Shown: positions 5,910 through 14,069 of the stretch, piece after piece
How the letters are laid out: each line of letters opens with the position of its first letter
Position numbering within the stretch: the first letter of the stretch is position 1
Origin: Candidatus Collierbacteria bacterium GW2011_GWB1_44_6
GTDB taxonomy: Bacteria; Patescibacteriota; Microgenomatia; UBA1400; MFAQ01
Reading direction: 5' to 3'
NCBI GenBank assembly: GCA_000998025.1
Contig: LCJG01000007.1
Location: forward strand, 1-23,853
Length of the DNA: 23,853 nt
Notes under the pieces: generated by a model
The model's input: only the letters and a program-made list of their open reading frames with translations
Databases searched by the model: none
Told to the model about the DNA's origin: nothing
Made by a program: the position numbers and the translations under genes

Positions 5910-6362
5910 ATGGTCCCTACCTATTTATTTTATGCGATTTTTGGTCTTTGGCTACTCATTATAACCATTTTGCTCATCCGCACAATGGTTCATTACAATC
6001 GTCTCACATCCAACGTATCCAAGAAGGACCTTATCTCTGCTCTCAATCATCTCATATCAGTCTCAACTCAAAACACCGAAGATATTAAGTCTGTCTTCGA
6101 GACCCTCTCCCGGGAAATCAACCAAAATAAAGAGCACTTTCAGAAGCTTGGATTCAAGCGCTATAATCCATTTACGGACACTGGAGGAGACCAGAGTTTC
6201 ACAGCTGCTTTTCTCGATGATAATGGGAATGGTATTATGATAAGCTCATTACATAGCCGGGAGAACACGCGGCTCTATGCGAAAAAAGTCGAAAACGGAA
6301 AAGTGACCAGCCAGGCTTTAAGCAGGGAAGAACAAGAAGTTATCAACGAGGCGCTAAAATAA
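5910..6362 (+). CDS. DUF4446 family membrane-anchored protein
   Basis: A 150-residue protein with one N-terminal TM helix (YLFYAIFGLWLLIITILLI), a predicted helical stretch (NRLTSNVSKKDLISALNHLI onward) and a C-terminal globular domain. The C-terminal part contains KLGFKRYNPFTDTGGDQSF, LDDNGNGIMISSLHSRENTR and YAKKVENGK, the signature of DUF4446, whose function is unknown. The open frame extends further upstream to 5844. I choose ATG 5910 because the hydrophobic anchor then starts at residue 4, and because the upstream part overlaps the divergent gene. Its stop lies 12 bases before the DUF3048 gene, whose -10 box overlaps this gene's 3' end. Confidence 0.87.
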   Translation: MVPTYLFYAIFGLWLLIITILLIRTMVHYNRLTSNVSKKDLISALNHLISVSTQNTEDIKSVFETLSREINQNKEHFQKLGFKRYNPFTDTGGDQSFTAAFLDDNGNGIMISSLHSRENTRLYAKKVENGKVTSQALSREEQEVINEALK

Positions 6363-6377
6363 TATAATAAAGAAATG
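6340..6377 (+). promoter_or_regulatory. Promoter of the DUF3048 gene, leaderless geometry
   Basis: TTATCA (6340-6345), 17 bases, perfect TATAAT (6363-6368), six bases and then ATG at 6375. The predicted transcription start coincides with the start codon. The -35 region lies inside the upstream gene. Confidence 0.65.
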
Positions 6378-7577
6378 ATTTTCACCCCCAAACTCATAAT
6401 ATCTCTCGTCATCACCTTCTTTCTTTCCGGTGGAATTGCCTATGCGGTAGTTCCTGCGGGTGGCGGTGGACTTATATCCCCAAAGGCCGAAATACCATCA
6501 GGTGAAAAGCCATCAGGTCTTTCGCAGTTTGCGGCCGAGCCAAAAACTGAAGCCTGTCCTCTCAACGGAAAACTCTACTCCAAATCAGAAAAAGCTCTTT
6601 GGGAAGCGAGACGGCCAATTCTAGCTATGATAGAAAACCACGTCGACGCCCGGCCACAGTCTGGACTGTCTTCGGCAGACATTGTCTACGAAGCTGTTGC
6701 CGAAGGCGGCATTACTCGTTTCATGGGTGTCTTTTATTGTGGCGCTCAGAGTGATGCTACCAAGGTCGCGCCAGTCAGAAGTTCCCGCATCTATTTTGTA
6801 AATATCGCCGCTGAATATAATAACCCAATATATATGCACGTTGGCGGAGGCAACTGTAGCCGTGACGAAGCCAGCAATCAATGCACCTCAAACAAGAAAG
6901 CCTGGGCTCTTGAAGAGCTGGTTAAGCTTGGCTGGAGGAAGCCCGGTGGCAACGACTTCGATACTATCGGCGATATCGGTGTCCCGGTCATGAAACGCGA
7001 CTACGATCGTTTGGGGGCAGGCAAGGAAATTGCCACAGAGCACACCTATGTTGGTTATTTATCTTTCGCCTGGAAAGAGGCCGAAAAGAGAGGTTACGCC
7101 AATGTTGATGAAAAAGGCAAAACTTGGTTATCTGGTATCAAACTTTGGAAAATAGACACAGTCGCCGTGTCTGGTCAGCCCGCAAAAGCTATTAGTTATG
7201 AATTTTGGAAAGGTTATAAAGACTTCCAGGTCGAATGGAAATATGACGAAGCTTCCAAACAATATCTACGAAACCAAGGTGGTGCTCCACATACCGACTT
7301 AGAAACAGGAAAGCAAATTACGACCTCAAACATTGTCATTCAGTTTGCCAAAGAAGAGGGACCTCTTGACATACACAAGCATATGTTTTACACCGTTATT
7401 GGTGAAGGGACCGGTATTTTGTTCCGGGATGGCCAGGCTATAGATGTCAAATGGAAAAAAACTAAACAAACAGATAGGACAATATTTATGGACAAATCAG
7501 GGAAAGAAGTTAATTTCTCTCCTGGAGCAATCTGGGTAAGTATTTTACCCGTCGGCGACAAAGTCGAGTACAATTGA
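6375..7577 (+). CDS. DUF3048 (YerB-like) cell-envelope protein
   Basis: A 400-residue exported or membrane-anchored protein of the DUF3048/YerB family. The N-terminus has a hydrophobic signal or anchor (IISLVITFFLSGGIAYA, residues about 8-24). The family core begins at about residue 80 with PILAMIENHVDARPQSGLSSADIVYEAVAEGGITRFMG. VGPVRSSR-like sequence (APVRSSRIYF) and the C-terminal domain containing TSNIVIQFA, GEGTGILFRDGQAIDVKWKK and GAIWVSILPVGD follow. Three or four cysteines in the exported part could form disulfides. Biochemical function is not established; a role at the cell surface is inferred from the export signal. The start is supported by a TATAAT box placed 6 bases before the ATG. 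No Shine-Dalgarno is visible. Confidence 0.9.
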   Translation: MIFTPKLIISLVITFFLSGGIAYAVVPAGGGGLISPKAEIPSGEKPSGLSQFAAEPKTEACPLNGKLYSKSEKALWEARRPILAMIENHVDARPQSGLSSADIVYEAVAEGGITRFMGVFYCGAQSDATKVAPVRSSRIYFVNIAAEYNNPIYMHVGGGNCSRDEASNQCTSNKKAWALEELVKLGWRKPGGNDFDTIGDIGVPVMKRDYDRLGAGKEIATEHTYVGYLSFAWKEAEKRGYANVDEKGKTWLSGIKLWKIDTVAVSGQPAKAISYEFWKGYKDFQVEWKYDEASKQYLRNQGGAPHTDLETGKQITTSNIVIQFAKEEGPLDIHKHMFYTVIGEGTGILFRDGQAIDVKWKKTKQTDRTIFMDKSGKEVNFSPGAIWVSILPVGDKVEYN

Positions 7578-7602
7578 AGTATTAATTAGGCCTGCCCTTT
7601 AA

Positions 7603-8184
7603 ATGGCCAAACTATCTGATTTAATCATTTCCAAAGTAAGAGTTAAGCTCTTAAAAACATTTCTTTCTCAGACGAAAGAGATGTTCTATGTCCGAGAGTT
7701 AACGCGGCTAGTCAAAGAAGAAATCAATGCCGTTCGGCGTGAACTGGATCATCTTCAAAAAGCTGGTTTCTTGTCCAGTGAAAAAAGGGGGAATCGCCTC
7801 TATTATTCAGTCAAAACCTCTTACCCACTGTATCCAGAGTTGACCAATTTAGTGATAAAATCCACCGGCTTTGGACGTTACATTATCAAAAATCGCAGCA
7901 AATTAGGCTTCGTAAAATACGCTTTTGTCTCACAAAAACTTTCCAGGGGATTAGTCCGCGACAAGGATGAAGTCGATTTGATGATAGTCGGCAAAGTCAT
8001 CATGCCTCAAATAGCCATCCTCGTAAAGCAACTGGAAAAGATGCTAAATACAGAACTAAATTATTCATGTATGACCGAAGAAGAATATAGTTACCGAAAA
8101 ACTCACAAAGACCCCTTTATTATGAAAGTTCTCTTACAGCCTCGGATCACTCTCATAGGGGATGAGATACAACTTCTTAGTTAA
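7603..8184 (+). CDS. ArsR-like winged-helix protein fused to a degenerate nucleotidyltransferase-like domain
   Basis: A 193-residue protein. Residues about 10-75 form a winged helix: KVRVKLLKTFLSQTKEMFYVRELTR, EEINAVRRELDHLQKAGFL as recognition region, then the wing KRGNRLYYSV. Residues about 100-190 resemble an MNT-type nucleotidyltransferase domain: YAFVSQKLSRGLVRDKDEVDLMIVG corresponds to GS-x-x-x-G-x-x-x-x-D-x-D. Here the GS is lost and only part of the acidic motif remains, so catalysis is doubtful. I infer a DNA-binding regulator. It is followed, with a 1-base TAATG overlap, by an AbrB-type gene, which suggests the two work together. Confidence 0.78.
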   Translation: MAKLSDLIISKVRVKLLKTFLSQTKEMFYVRELTRLVKEEINAVRRELDHLQKAGFLSSEKRGNRLYYSVKTSYPLYPELTNLVIKSTGFGRYIIKNRSKLGFVKYAFVSQKLSRGLVRDKDEVDLMIVGKVIMPQIAILVKQLEKMLNTELNYSCMTEEEYSYRKTHKDPFIMKVLLQPRITLIGDEIQLLS

Positions 8185-8390
8185 TGTCAGTCCAAAAAAT
8201 ACTCAAAGTAGGCAATTCCTTAGGTGTCACTCTCCCATCTACCTTTGTGAAAAATTTATCCCTCAAGCCAGGCGACTCAGTGGAGGTTACTCAAGATGCT
8301 GGAGATTCATTGACTTTGATTTTTATCGATAGTCACCAACTGAGTCTGGGATTAAATCAATCGAAAAAAGTGTCAAAAAAACAGATATAA
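8184..8390 (+). CDS. SpoVT/AbrB-domain DNA-binding protein
   Basis: A 68-residue protein with an N-terminal swapped-hairpin AbrB/MazE domain: QKILKVGNSLGVTLPSTFVKNLSLKPGDSVEV. The motif KVGNSLGVTLP is typical of antitoxin-type AbrB proteins. The C-terminal tail (SHQLSLGLNQSKKVSKKQI) is short and basic and does not resemble a known toxin-binding region. The ATG at 8184 overlaps the stop of the winged-helix gene, so the two are translationally coupled. No toxin gene follows: the next genes are secD and secF. It is therefore more likely a transcription regulator than half of a toxin-antitoxin pair. The promoter box of secD overlaps its stop codon. Confidence 0.85.
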   Translation: MSVQKILKVGNSLGVTLPSTFVKNLSLKPGDSVEVTQDAGDSLTLIFIDSHQLSLGLNQSKKVSKKQI

Positions 8391-8400
8391 TTCCTTGATG
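8386..8400 (+). promoter_or_regulatory. TATAAT box 6 nt before the secD start
   Basis: A perfect TATAAT (8386-8391) overlaps the stop codon of the AbrB gene; six bases later is ATG 8398. No -35 box is evident. It suggests leaderless secD transcription independent of the regulator pair. Confidence 0.6.
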
Positions 8401-9732
8401 ACTTTCTCCAAGCCTCAAAAAGTATCCCTCGCCACCCTAATTCTTACCCTTATTGCCCTTTATATTATTTTGCCGGCAAAAGTTTTCGGCCTCGATATTC
8501 CCCGCATAAACATCAAAATCGGCACTCTTGACTTTGGAAAAGAAATTGAACTAAAACAAGGCCTCGATATCAAAGGTGGCCTTCAAGTGACACTAAAAGC
8601 TGATATGAAAGATATTTTGTCGCAAGACCGGCCCTCTGCTCTAGAGTCTTTAAAAAATGTGATTGGCCGTCGCGTAGATTTATTCGGAGTTTCCGAATCT
8701 GGGGTCAAAACCGCAGTAAGTGGAGACGATTATCGTTTAATCCTCGAGTTACCTGGTATTACAGATGCGCAGCAGGCTCTATCCCTAATTGGACAGACCG
8801 CGAAGATGGAATTTGCCTTGCCTCTATACACTCCCGGAAAAACTGCTTCCGATGCCGCAACTCTTTCTAGCTTTACTCCAACCGACCTAACCGGAGCGGA
8901 TCTTCAAAGAGCTACGGTGACCTTTGAGTCACAAGACAGGTCTCCGGCAGTATCACTCACATTTAAAGAAACCGGAAAAACTAAATTTGCCAAATTAACA
9001 AAAGAAAATATCGGCAAACCAATAGCGATTCTTCTGGACGGTTATCCGCTCACCATGCCCACTGTAGAAACTGAAATAATCGACGGTAACGCCATTATCA
9101 CCGGACAGTTCTCCACCGAGGATGCCAAGGCTCTCTCGGTTCAGCTCAATGCAGGTGCTCTGCCGGTACCAGTCACTGTCTTGAGTCAGAAAAATATCCC
9201 TGCTACCTTAGGGCAGGAGTCTATCACCAAAAGCGTCGCGGCCGGAGCAATAGGCTTATCCATGGTAGTGTTTTTTATGATTGCCTATTATGGTTGGATG
9301 GGTGTCATCGCATCTGTTGGATTGGTTCTCTACGGTATTTTTACTCTAGCACTTTACAAGCTTATTCCTGTCGTCCTAAGCCTCCCTGGAATCGCCGGAT
9401 TTTTGCTGTCGGTTGGCATGGCTGTTGATAGCAATATCTTAGTCTTTGAGCGGTACAAAGAAGAAATTCGTGCCGGCAGAGATTGGCGGGTTGGTTTGGA
9501 GCTGGCTTTTGGTAGAGCCTGGGACTCCATCAAAGATGCCAACACAGCCACCATCATTACCGGATTGATTCTTTTTAATCCCTTAGAGTGGAATTTCTTA
9601 AACACTTCCGGTTCTGTTAGAGGATTTGCTTTGACACTAATTCTTGGCATTTTTATCTCCCTCTTTACTGGAATCGTCGTCACGCGCAACCTCCTCAGGA
9701 TATTCTTTAAAGGCCAAACAAACAAAATATGA
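8398..9732 (+). CDS. secD: Protein translocase subunit SecD
   Basis: SecD works with SecF and SecYEG to pull exported proteins across the membrane using the proton gradient. The N-terminal TM helix (LATLILTLIALYIILPAKVF) is followed by the family motif LKQGLDIKGGLQVTL. The extracytoplasmic P1 region comes next (NVIGRRVDLFGVSESGVK, LILELPGITDAQQAL, then GKPIAILLDGYPL). The RND-like C-terminal TM domain contains AVDSNILVFERYKEEIRAGR and DANTATIITGLILF. At 444 residues it is short for SecD, as is common in organisms with separate secD and secF. Start is ATG 8398 rather than TTG 8395, because of the promoter box position. The 3' end overlaps secF by 4 bases (ATGA). Confidence 0.95.
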   Translation: MTFSKPQKVSLATLILTLIALYIILPAKVFGLDIPRINIKIGTLDFGKEIELKQGLDIKGGLQVTLKADMKDILSQDRPSALESLKNVIGRRVDLFGVSESGVKTAVSGDDYRLILELPGITDAQQALSLIGQTAKMEFALPLYTPGKTASDAATLSSFTPTDLTGADLQRATVTFESQDRSPAVSLTFKETGKTKFAKLTKENIGKPIAILLDGYPLTMPTVETEIIDGNAIITGQFSTEDAKALSVQLNAGALPVPVTVLSQKNIPATLGQESITKSVAAGAIGLSMVVFFMIAYYGWMGVIASVGLVLYGIFTLALYKLIPVVLSLPGIAGFLLSVGMAVDSNILVFERYKEEIRAGRDWRVGLELAFGRAWDSIKDANTATIITGLILFNPLEWNFLNTSGSVRGFALTLILGIFISLFTGIVVTRNLLRIFFKGQTNKI

Positions 9733-10583
9733 ACTGGATGAAACATCTTCCTATTTATTTCTTGATCTCAGCCATGGTAGTCATTCCTGGCACCTATTCC
9801 TTAATACGGTATGGCCTCAAGTCGTCCATCGAGTTCACTGGAGGCTCCCGCCTGACCTTAGTAACGGTAAAATCTTCACCGGAAGATGTTCTTCAAGCAT
9901 TTATAGACTATTCTCCCATCCTAGAAAATTCGGAAAATAATTCTCTCACCATCAAATCCAAAGAAATTTCTCAGGAAAACACCCAAAAAATTATCGACGG
10001 ACTTAAAAAAGAAAATCCGGATGTCAAGCTGAGCGACTTCGAAACCATTGGACCTGCGCTAGGCCAAGAAACCATCAAAAAAACTGGCAATGCTTTAATT
10101 GTCGCTTCGGTACTCCTCCTCCTTTATATCAGTTTTGCCTTTAAGCAGCTAAAATATGGTATTTGCGCCGTCCTTGCCATGTTTCATGACTCGGTTGTTC
10201 TGCTCGGCAGCTTCTCCTTGCTTGGTCACTTCCGTGGCGTCGAAGTAGATCTGCTTTTTGTCACTGCGGTTCTCACGATTCTGTCTTTTTCAGTTCACGA
10301 CACAATTGTCGTTTATGACCGTATCCGTGAGCTTTCTCACAAGAATAAAAATGTAGATTTTGTCTCCCTTGTAAATCAAGCGGTTACAGAAACCATGACC
10401 AGATCGCTAAACAACTCACTCACAATTATCTTCATGCTTTTAGCCTTATTCCTTATGGGCGGAGAAACAACCAAATATTTCTCCCTGGCTCTCCTCATCG
10501 GTACTGTCACGGGCACTTATTCCTCTACCTTCACCGCTGCCCCTCTCCTGGTCATTTGGAACAAGTTATCAAGGAGAAACTAA
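9729..10583 (+). CDS. secF: Protein translocase subunit SecF
   Basis: Partner of SecD in the accessory translocation complex. At 284 residues it has an N-terminal TM helix (LPIYFLISAMVVIPGTYSLI) and the signature GLKSSIEFTGGSRL. A small periplasmic domain and five further TM segments follow, with the conserved VHDTIVVYDRIRE and ETMTRSLNNSLTI motifs of the RND-type domain. It begins at ATG 9729, overlapping the secD stop, so the pair is translationally coupled. Its last 15 bases overlap the 3' end of the convergent gene on the minus strand, so no separate terminator fits between them. Confidence 0.95.
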   Translation: MNWMKHLPIYFLISAMVVIPGTYSLIRYGLKSSIEFTGGSRLTLVTVKSSPEDVLQAFIDYSPILENSENNSLTIKSKEISQENTQKIIDGLKKENPDVKLSDFETIGPALGQETIKKTGNALIVASVLLLLYISFAFKQLKYGICAVLAMFHDSVVLLGSFSLLGHFRGVEVDLLFVTAVLTILSFSVHDTIVVYDRIRELSHKNKNVDFVSLVNQAVTETMTRSLNNSLTIIFMLLALFLMGGETTKYFSLALLIGTVTGTYSSTFTAAPLLVIWNKLSRRN

Positions 10584-11045
10584 CACCACACTCACCCCCA
10601 ATTTTTCGGCGACAAATTTTGCATGTTCCCTGTCAAGTATTATGATATCCGGTTTATTTACTCGCGCAAAATCCAAAAAATGAGGATCCCTGTCTTTTGA
10701 AACTATTTCACTATATTTGCATAAATATCCGGATGGACTTTCTATCCACAACTGCTGTAATTCTTCAGCCGCCAAGTCGATCAGTTGTTCGGAGTCACCT
10801 GCCAAAACAGTACCCCCTTCCGCAGTTATCTTCTCGGCGATAGCCTCAAAGAACTCGCAAAATTCCTCATTTGCCCCTCGATACTTTTCCGCTATCGGGT
10901 AACTGGCCAGCTCTATCATCACCCGCTTATTTTTTAGATCAATTCTGTCGAGCAGTTCCAGAGTTTCCGTTATTTTTATCCCTTTATGTATTACACCAGC
11001 AATCGTTGGGAAGTACTTCTCCCCCTCGGATTCTTGCTCAATCAT
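10569..11045 (-). CDS. Protein of unknown function downstream of cca
   Basis: A 158-residue soluble protein with no TM segment. It starts MIEQESEGEKYFPTIAGVIHKG and contains the region DLKNKRVMIELASYPIAEKY, two acidic helices (NEEFCEFFEAIAEKITAEGG, DSEQLIDLAAEELQQLW) and a C-terminal part with HFLDFARVNKPDIIILDREHAKFVAEKL ending VVLVSP. The last part suggests an alpha/beta (Rossmann- or PIN-like) fold, but the family is not identified. The start overlaps the end of cca by 8 bases, so the two are co-translated. A link to tRNA or RNA metabolism is suggested only by this coupling. Its 3' end overlaps convergent secF by 15 bases. Confidence 0.7.
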   Translation of the reverse strand: MIEQESEGEKYFPTIAGVIHKGIKITETLELLDRIDLKNKRVMIELASYPIAEKYRGANEEFCEFFEAIAEKITAEGGTVLAGDSEQLIDLAAEELQQLWIESPSGYLCKYSEIVSKDRDPHFLDFARVNKPDIIILDREHAKFVAEKLGVSVVLVSP

Positions 11046-12525
11046 TCTTCAGCTCTCGAATTCTTTTTAGTAAATATTCCCTCTCGTTTTTCCCTGTATC
11101 CTCCAGAACTTCTTCAAACAATTCTTTTAGAATTTTTCCGATAATTGGTCCGGGCTCAACTTTCAATACCTCCATCACATCTCTGCCATTTACCACCATG
11201 TCATTAATTTCCATCGGTTCAAAAAGCTGTTCCCCAATTCTTTTCTGAAGTTCCATAAATCTCCAGCTGGTAGTCTTTGCCCCACTGCCTTTGCGGTCTG
11301 CTATACGCAGCATCACCATGTCATTGATATTTTCTTTACCCACTTTTCTAATGAGTCTCCGAATGGCCGCATCGGTCATGTCCGGCTGATACGCGAACAT
11401 GTGCCATCTCACCAGAGTGATTACTTTCTCCATCTGCTTTCCATTAAATTTCAGTCGTTCCACAATTTCTTTGGCGATTTTCTCTCCGACAACCTCGTGT
11501 CCATAAAAAGTAACCATCCCTTTGGTCGGCTGAAGGAATCCACAATTGGCGCAGGTGGTCATTTCTTCTGACAAATCGCGGAACATCTTCCCGCACTTTC
11601 GACATTTGAATCTCTGGCTTCTTGGCTTCCCGATGTCATGGATCAAGGTCGCAAACCGAATGATGGGATCTGAAGATGGACACTCCCGCAACGACTCTAA
11701 CATGTGCTCCAGAACCGTCAGCCTGTGGTGTCCTCCTTGCAATACGTTTTTACACTCCAGCATCTCAGGTAAAAACTGCTTAATGAGCCCTGTCGAAAGG
11801 AGCATCAACACCCCATCAGCAGGGTAAGGAGAACCCAAAATTCTCAAAAATTCTTCCCGGATTCTTTCCTTACTTATTTTTGCTAACAATTCGGACTTTT
11901 CTTCTATAGCTAGTAGTGTTTTTTCTTCTATCGTAAATCCCAACTTTGATGCAAATCTTATCGCCCGCATCATCCTTAGTGCATCTTCACCAAATCTTAG
12001 CCGGGGGTCTCCCACCGCTCGAATCAACCCTTTCTCAAAATCAGCAAGTCCATTCACCAAATCTATCAACTCCCATGCACCCTCAGATCTTTGATCTAAG
12101 ACCTGAGATCTTCCTCTTCCCACGACCATCGCATTCACCGTAAAGTCTCGTCGGGTCACATCCTCTTCCAGAGTTTTCCCCCAGGAAACATTGTCAGGCC
12201 TTCGGAAGTCGGAGTACTCTTTTTCGGATCTATAGGTGGTTATTTCATAGAGTTCCTCTCTTCCGTTCACATCCACGTTATAAGAGACTGTGCCAAAGTC
12301 ATTATTATAAAAAGGACTCTGCATTTTAAGTAGTTCTAGGCTTTCTTCAGGAGTGGCATTCGTAGTTAGATCACAGTTTTCCGGAGTTTTTCCCATCATT
12401 AGGTTTCTCACCCCACCACCGACCAGATATATTTCAAAACCTGCTTCAAGATACTCACCCATCACCTTTTTCAAAGGCGTCGGCATCAACATTATTTCAT
12501 CCGGTAATAGATCTCTCTTGTACAC
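11038..12525 (-). CDS. cca: CCA-adding-type tRNA nucleotidyltransferase with HD domain and inserted zinc ribbon
   Basis: Class II CCA-adding enzyme or a close poly(A)-polymerase-like relative, acting on tRNA 3' ends. Motif A is LVGGGVRNLMMGKTP followed by NCDLTTNATPEE (residues 34-61). Motif B is RRDFTVNAM (125-133). The GEDALRMMRAIRFASKLGF segment (179-197) is the nucleotide-recognition region. A C-terminal HD phosphohydrolase domain contains LIHDIGKP (294-301) and FYGHEVVGE. Two oddities: the usual D-x-D of motif A is N50-C-D52, with VRD also VRN. A four-cysteine ribbon (C308, C311, C325, C328) sits inside the HD domain. Start is GTG 12525, with TAAAAT 6 bases upstream. 495 residues. Confidence 0.88.
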   Translation of the reverse strand: MYKRDLLPDEIMLMPTPLKKVMGEYLEAGFEIYLVGGGVRNLMMGKTPENCDLTTNATPEESLELLKMQSPFYNNDFGTVSYNVDVNGREELYEITTYRSEKEYSDFRRPDNVSWGKTLEEDVTRRDFTVNAMVVGRGRSQVLDQRSEGAWELIDLVNGLADFEKGLIRAVGDPRLRFGEDALRMMRAIRFASKLGFTIEEKTLLAIEEKSELLAKISKERIREEFLRILGSPYPADGVLMLLSTGLIKQFLPEMLECKNVLQGGHHRLTVLEHMLESLRECPSSDPIIRFATLIHDIGKPRSQRFKCRKCGKMFRDLSEEMTTCANCGFLQPTKGMVTFYGHEVVGEKIAKEIVERLKFNGKQMEKVITLVRWHMFAYQPDMTDAAIRRLIRKVGKENINDMVMLRIADRKGSGAKTTSWRFMELQKRIGEQLFEPMEINDMVVNGRDVMEVLKVEPGPIIGKILKELFEEVLEDTGKNEREYLLKRIRELKND

Positions 12526-12531
12526 GCTTAA

Positions 12532-12558
12532 ATTTTATCATTCTATTCAGAGTAGAAT
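12532..12558. promoter_or_regulatory. Divergent -10 boxes for cca (-) and the RelA/SpoT homologue (+)
   Basis: Minus strand: TGATAAAAT (12540-12532), an extended -10, ends 6 bases before the GTG start of cca at 12525. Plus strand: TAGAAT (12553-12558) directly touches ATG 12559 and lies 6 bases before an in-frame GTG at 12565. No clear -35 boxes are seen. Confidence 0.55.
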
Positions 12559-14052
12559 ATGCTAGTGGAAATTACCATTGAAGATATATTGCAGGAAGCT
12601 CGGACACATCGAAACGATATTGACGAGACTCGCTTAAAAAGAGTGTTCGAATATGCTTTGGCAAATCATGCCTGTCAGACCCGAAAAACAGGCGATCCCT
12701 ACATCACCCACTCGATAAACATTGCTCATACTTTGGCCAGCTGGAGACTTGATCAGCTAAGTATAGAGGCAGGCTTGTTGCACGATCTTCCCGAGATGTC
12801 CGGTATCACCGTTCATGAAATAGAAAAAGAGTTTGGTCCGGAAGTTGCCCAGCTAGTAGATGGTGTTAACCTGGTCGGTCAGGTTAGACTTCGTGGTAGC
12901 CGGGATGTGGAATTTTTGGAAAATCTCCGCAAAATGTTTGTCTATATGGCCAAAGACTTAAGGGCTATTTTAGTGCGCCTTGCGGATAGACGCCATAACA
13001 TCATCACCCTCGAAGGGCTACCCATTATCAAACAGAGGCCGATTGCTTTAGAAACCCTGGAAATCTATGCGCCACTTGCAGGGAGATTGGGAATGGGAAA
13101 AGCAAAAAGTGAGTTGGAAGATCTTGTTTTTCCTTATGTTTACCCCGACGAATTTAAGTGGGTTCAGCAAATAGCACAGCCACGGATAAAATATGCCAGA
13201 GAAAATACTCCAGAAATCATTAATCGGTTTCGACAACAGCTCTCGAAACATAATATTCAGGCCAAAGTTGAGGGTAGGCCCAAACATATGTATTCCCTTT
13301 ACCGGAAACTGCAGAGGCCATCTATCAACTTCGACATCAATCTTATCAATGATCTCATGGCCATAAGAATAATCACAGTCGATACAGCTTCTTGTTACTC
13401 CGCTTTGGGCGTAATTCATCAATATTGGAAACCGATCCCAAATTTGGGTATTTCCGACTTTATCTCCCAGCCAAAACCAAACGGCTACCAATCAATCCAT
13501 TCCAAAATTTTTGATAATAAGGGCCAGATTGTGGAGATTCAAATTAGGTCTGAAGATATGCACACTCAGGCAGAGTTTGGAGCAGCGGCTCACTTTGCCT
13601 ATTCCCAGGCTAAAACATCCGGGGTTATTGAAGAAAAACTTCAAAAAGGAACTTCTTTTAAGATTGGTAGCAAGTATGATTGGGTCAAGCAGTTAGTAGG
13701 ATGGAAAGAGCAGATGTTCTCCGAGAAAGAGGCCGTCAAGGATTTTAAACTGGACGCCTTGTCACAACACATATATGTTTTTTCACCCTTAGGAGATGTT
13801 TATGATTTACCGGAAAATGCCACCCCGGTAGATTTTGCTTTTACGGTTCACTCTGATCTTGGTTTTTTCATTCAATCGGTCAAAATAAACAAGAAAATAG
13901 CCCCCATTGATGCAATACTAAAAAGTGGTGACATTGTTGAAATTGTCAAAACAAAATACCCCAAGAAACCAAATAAAAACTGGCTACGTTTTGTCAAAAC
14001 CAGAAAGGCCAAGATAGAAATCAATAAGGCTCTCGATGCATCGGGAACATAG
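12559..14052 (+). CDS. RelA/SpoT homologue (HD, synthetase, TGS) without C-terminal regulatory domains
   Basis: Stringent-response enzyme that makes, and in some relatives degrades, (p)ppGpp. The N-terminal HD domain has H51, H75-D76 and E79, but M80 stands where hydrolases have Asp (HDxxED). LADRRHN follows. The synthetase domain is well conserved: GRPKHMYSLYRKLQR, DLMAIRII, QPKPNGYQSIHSK, EIQIRSEDMHTQAEFGAAAHFAY. A TGS domain ends the protein (HIYVFSPLGDVYDLP, VDFAFTVHSDLG). The zinc-finger and ACT domains of full-length RelA/SpoT are absent (497 versus about 730 residues). The frame starts at ATG 12559, but the promoter geometry and family alignment equally allow GTG 12565. It is divergent from cca and followed by a carboxypeptidase gene after 17 bases. 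Confidence 0.93.
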   Translation: MLVEITIEDILQEARTHRNDIDETRLKRVFEYALANHACQTRKTGDPYITHSINIAHTLASWRLDQLSIEAGLLHDLPEMSGITVHEIEKEFGPEVAQLVDGVNLVGQVRLRGSRDVEFLENLRKMFVYMAKDLRAILVRLADRRHNIITLEGLPIIKQRPIALETLEIYAPLAGRLGMGKAKSELEDLVFPYVYPDEFKWVQQIAQPRIKYARENTPEIINRFRQQLSKHNIQAKVEGRPKHMYSLYRKLQRPSINFDINLINDLMAIRIITVDTASCYSALGVIHQYWKPIPNLGISDFISQPKPNGYQSIHSKIFDNKGQIVEIQIRSEDMHTQAEFGAAAHFAYSQAKTSGVIEEKLQKGTSFKIGSKYDWVKQLVGWKEQMFSEKEAVKDFKLDALSQHIYVFSPLGDVYDLPENATPVDFAFTVHSDLGFFIQSVKINKKIAPIDAILKSGDIVEIVKTKYPKKPNKNWLRFVKTRKAKIEINKALDASGT

Positions 14053-14069
14053 TAAAATGTGAGAGCCCC

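Noticed and set aside
7603..8390. Toxin-antitoxin module (nucleotidyltransferase-like plus AbrB)
   Set aside because: The nucleotidyltransferase motif is degenerate, the protein carries its own winged helix, and no toxin with an intact active site is present.
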